Positions 6,775 to 7,684 of a stretch of 7,684 nucleotides of DNA are shown in pieces. Position 1 is the first letter of the stretch; each line of letters starts with the position of its first letter. Source of the stretch: Gammaproteobacteria bacterium (lineage in GTDB: Bacteria > Pseudomonadota > Gammaproteobacteria > Chromatiales > Chromatiaceae); contig JADGBD010000089.1 of NCBI GenBank assembly GCA_015231665.1, positions 1 through 7,684 on the forward strand, in the 5' to 3' direction. The notes beneath the pieces were generated by a model. The model did no database searches and was not told where the DNA came from. It was given only the letters and a program-made list of their open reading frames with translations. The position numbers were made by a program, and so were the translations under genes.

Positions 6775-7684
6775 TCAACGCAGCGCCTGGCCGCTGAGGA
6801 CCAGATAGAGATTGCGCCGCTGACCACCACTATAGACCCCCAGGCGCAGATTATCCCCCGCCTTGTAGCTGCGGATCTGGGCCACTACCTCAGCCGGGGT
6901 GAGCACCCAGCGGCCATCGATCTTGAAGATGATATCACCGGCCTGCAGGCCAGCCCGCTCTGCCGCGGTATTGGCATAGACCGAGGCGACAAAGGCGCCA
7001 TCAGTCACCTGGGCGTTGATCCGGCTCAGCAGCAGGTCGGTGAGGGGCTCAAGCACCGCGCCTTCCACCACCACCTGACCGGCCACCCCGGCCGCCGTCT
7101 GTCCCGCCTGACCGGCTATCGGCAGGGAGAAGGGCGGCAGAATGGCACCCGTCGCCGCAGCGGCGTTTTCCTGATTCAGATCCGGCGGGGTAAAGGCGGC
7201 GGGCAATAACTGCCCCTGCCACTTGCCGCCGCCAATGATGGCATGGCAGCTCTCGCAAGCCACCTTGCCGCGACCGTCACGCTTGTGATTGCCCGGGATC
7301 GGCGCATTCGGCCGAATCGGCGGCCCCTGGGGTGCGGCGATCGCGGTCATCGCCGCAGGCAACAACTGCCCCTGCCACTTGCCGCCGCCGTTGATCGCAT
7401 GACAGCTCTCACAGGCCACCTTGCCGCGACCATCACGCTTGTGGTTGCCCGGAATCGGCGCATTGGGCTGAATCGGCGGGCCCTGCTGGGCGGCAATGGT
7501 CTGCGCCTGGGGTGCGGCCATGCAACCGCCCTGCCCCATGGCCACGGCCTGACCGGCCATGCAGTTGCCCTGCTGGCCCATGCCCTGACCCATCATGCCC
7601 TGACCCATCATTCCCTGACCTTGGCCCATCATGGGATTCTGCTGATTGATCGGCAAGGGATTGAGCATCTGCATGGCATTGCCC
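6775..7684 (-). CDS. mamE: MamE-like protein, C-terminal part: two magnetochrome motifs and a PDZ domain
   Basis: The frame is open through the upstream window edge, so the gene is probably cut at its 5' end. An internal ATG at 7674 gives 299 residues, used for numbering here. Residues 11-55 are Met/Gly/Gln-rich, with two cysteines (C38, C51). Two magnetochrome (MCR) motifs follow, each reading PNAPIPGNHKRDGRGKVACE and completing CESCH (88-92 and 140-144), which should bind c-type heme. A linker (165-205) leads to one PDZ domain (about 206-297) with the ligand-loop motif AERAGLQAGDIIFKIDGRWV. The order MCR-MCR-PDZ is that of the MamE C-terminus; MamP has PDZ before MCR. Heme attachment needs export, yet no signal peptide or anchor is present in these residues. 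This supports a missing N-terminal protease part. MamE is a magnetosome protease needed for sorting of other Mam proteins and for crystal growth. A stand-alone magnetochrome-PDZ protein is the alternative. Confidence 0.78.
   Translation of the reverse strand, partial: GNAMQMLNPLPINQQNPMMGQGQGMMGQGMMGQGMGQQGNCMAGQAVAMGQGGCMAAPQAQTIAAQQGPPIQPNAPIPGNHKRDGRGKVACESCHAINGGGKWQGQLLPAAMTAIAAPQGPPIRPNAPIPGNHKRDGRGKVACESCHAIIGGGKWQGQLLPAAFTPPDLNQENAAAATGAILPPFSLPIAGQAGQTAAGVAGQVVVEGAVLEPLTDLLLSRINAQVTDGAFVASVYANTAAERAGLQAGDIIFKIDGRWVLTPAEVVAQIRSYKAGDNLRLGVYSGGQRRNLYLVLSGQALR
7202..7501 (-). repeat. Direct duplication of the magnetochrome-coding segment
   Basis: Two near-identical segments of about 144 bases (about 7202-7345 and 7358-7501) recur with a period of 156 bases, equal to 52 codons. 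Each codes for one complete heme motif with its GPPI-PNAPIPGNHKRDGRG lead and the same GGGKWQGQLLPAA trailer. Differences are scattered and mostly synonymous, so the copies are diverging under protein-level constraint or are recent. The CESCH codons lie at 7243-7257 and 7399-7413. Confidence 0.9.
7576..7635 (-). repeat. Imperfect 15-base tandem repeat coding Met-Met-Gly-Gln-Gly
   Basis: On the plus strand the unit is catcatgccctgacc, seen at 7591-7605 and with one change at 7606-7620, with degenerate copies on both sides. In the minus-strand gene it codes for MMGQG units (about residues 15-33). Being a multiple of three bases, copy-number change would keep the frame. This region is the low-complexity stretch upstream of the first heme motif of the MamE-like protein. 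Confidence 0.85.

Noticed and set aside
7202..7501. The direct repeats as part of a mobile element or CRISPR array
   Set aside because: Both copies are in frame, code for the same heme motif, and lack inverted ends, spacers or target duplications.
6775..7684. Calling this gene mamP
   Set aside because: MamP has an N-terminal anchor, then PDZ, then two heme motifs. Here the heme motifs come before the PDZ domain, as in MamE, and the gene lies before mamL rather than after mamO.

Overview
The window is a stretch of magnetosome gene island from a magnetotactic bacterium. All ten genes lie on the minus strand, so transcription runs from high to low coordinates. Nine of the ten products match known Mam proteins of the mamAB type in sequence and in order; the tenth, mamT, is only a 26-codon stub placed mainly by position. 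The reading 5'->3' on the minus strand is: mamE-like 3' end (7684-6775), mamL (6726-6481), mamM (6437-5502), mamO (5469-3580), mamA (3546-2848), mamQ (2827-1841), mamR (1844-1578), mamB (1588-674), mamS (662-96), and the mamT start (78-1). The content and the GC-rich codon use fit a magnetite-forming Pseudomonadota member (alpha-, gamma- or Magnetococcia-type). I cannot fix the class from the sequence alone. The proteins clearly differ from those of Magnetospirillum as I remember them.

The genes look like one operon. Every gap is 48 bases or less, and mamQ/mamR and mamR/mamB overlap. I see no internal promoter, terminator, tRNA, insertion sequence or CRISPR array. No gene-free stretch exceeds 50 bases.

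Function as known for the families: MamL, MamQ and MamB act in forming the magnetosome membrane vesicle. MamB and MamM are paired cation diffusion facilitators that move iron into it. MamO (pseudoprotease fused to a TauE-like membrane domain) and MamE (protease, magnetochromes and PDZ) start and control magnetite nucleation and protein sorting. MamA coats the vesicle with TPR repeats. MamS, MamR and MamT adjust crystal size and redox state.

Points that stand out: (1) mamN and mamP are absent between mamO and mamA, and mamJ/mamK are absent between mamE and mamL. (2) MamO lacks two of the three protease catalytic residues and apparently also the two histidines reported to bind metal in Magnetospirillum; it has a separate His cluster. 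(3) MamM keeps only part of the known C-terminal metal site but has a new His face near its end. (4) The MamE-like gene carries a 156-bp-period magnetochrome duplication and a Met-Gly-Gln repeat. (5) MamA ends in a Pro/Ala/Glu/Lys-rich tail.
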